In this document: positions 63,898-64,000 of the stretch, piece by piece
How the letters are laid out: each line of letters begins with the position of its first letter
Numbering within the stretch: position 1 is the first letter of the stretch
From: Paracoccus jeotgali
Lineage (GTDB): Bacteria; Pseudomonadota; Alphaproteobacteria; Rhodobacterales; Rhodobacteraceae
NCBI RefSeq assembly: GCF_002865605.1
Contig: NZ_CP025583.1
Coordinates: forward strand, 1,096,501 to 1,160,500
DNA length: 64,000 bases
Reading direction: 5' to 3'
Notes under the pieces: model-generated
What the model was told of the DNA's origin: nothing
The model's input: only the letters and a program-made list of their open reading frames with translations
Databases searched by the model: none
Made by a program: the position numbers and the translations under genes

Positions 63898-64000
63898 AAT
63901 CATGAGCGGGTCGGGCATCAGCACGGACCGGAGCCTTAATCGGCCGCGCCGCCGGTCACCCGCGCCCGTCGCCGGATTTCTGCCGCATCGCCCGAATGGC

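Noticed and set aside
63936..64000. Partial minus-strand gene at the right edge, ending ...RRRARVTGGAAD
   Set aside because: Two minus-strand frames and one plus-strand frame are open over these 65 bases and each ends plausibly. Too little sequence remains to choose one.

Overview
The window is 64 kb of GC-rich DNA from an alphaproteobacterium of the Rhodobacterales, most likely Paracoccus or a close relative. The clues are a complete beta-hydroxyaspartate cycle cluster (bhcABCD, the glyoxylate route described in Paracoccus denitrificans), a gene-transfer-agent type lysis cassette with a CtrA-like box, the ubiTUV set for oxygen-independent ubiquinone synthesis next to an anaerobic ribonucleotide reductase, ccm cytochrome c maturation genes, and a GC-rich codon bias that leaves long antisense shadow frames. 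There are no insertion sequences, CRISPR arrays or rRNA genes; there is one tRNA (Gln).

Left part (1-10.5 kb): a CGFS glutaredoxin/BolA pair, then the most unusual unit of the window. It consists of two monohaem c-type cytochromes followed by an almost gapless complex-I-like membrane operon (nuoA, a nuoB-nuoD remnant fusion, nuoH, nuoJ, nuoK, nuoL, nuoM, nuoN). The NADH module, NuoC and NuoI are absent. The fused B/D protein has lost its Fe-S ligands and the quinone-site His, NuoJ has a histidine-rich tail, and NuoL carries three 26-residue repeats near its C-terminus. It looks like an ion-translocating complex whose electron chemistry, if any, differs from NADH:quinone oxidoreductase.

Middle-left (10.6-24.5 kb): carbon and nitrogen scavenging. 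Ornithine cyclodeaminase, a purine-catabolic operon xdhABC-guaD with a divergent LysR gene, the bhcABCD operon, and an AzgA-type purine permease lie side by side. Purine breakdown ends in glyoxylate, which the Bhc enzymes would assimilate. Two nearly palindromic 19-bp sites, 15/19 identical, precede xdhA/lysR and the permease, suggesting one regulon. The bhcR regulator known from P. denitrificans is not next to bhcA.

Centre (24.7-44.9 kb): a Crp-type regulator with a sulfane-sulfur set (DUF2892, two YeeE/YedE halves, persulfide-dioxygenase-like MBL protein, SulP), an FMN lactate-dehydrogenase-type enzyme, RNase D, a nucleobase deaminase, ubiTUV, a class III RNR whose glycyl-radical domain is a separate 62-residue gene, nrdG, an Ldh2-type dehydrogenase, a ZntA-type metal ATPase with its divergent MerR gene and a textbook stretched MerR promoter, tgt, and a BaiN-type flavoprotein.

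Right part (44.9-64 kb): tRNA-Gln followed by an AraC-type gene remnant, then housekeeping genes fabH-plsX-rpmF, mobA-mrp-tpiA, a HesB/IscA protein and purL. Next come the GTA-type endolysin/holin pair, ccmE, murI, a fused indolepyruvate ferredoxin oxidoreductase with a divergent LysR gene, ccmF-ccmH, and a PaaG-like enoyl-CoA hydratase/isomerase.
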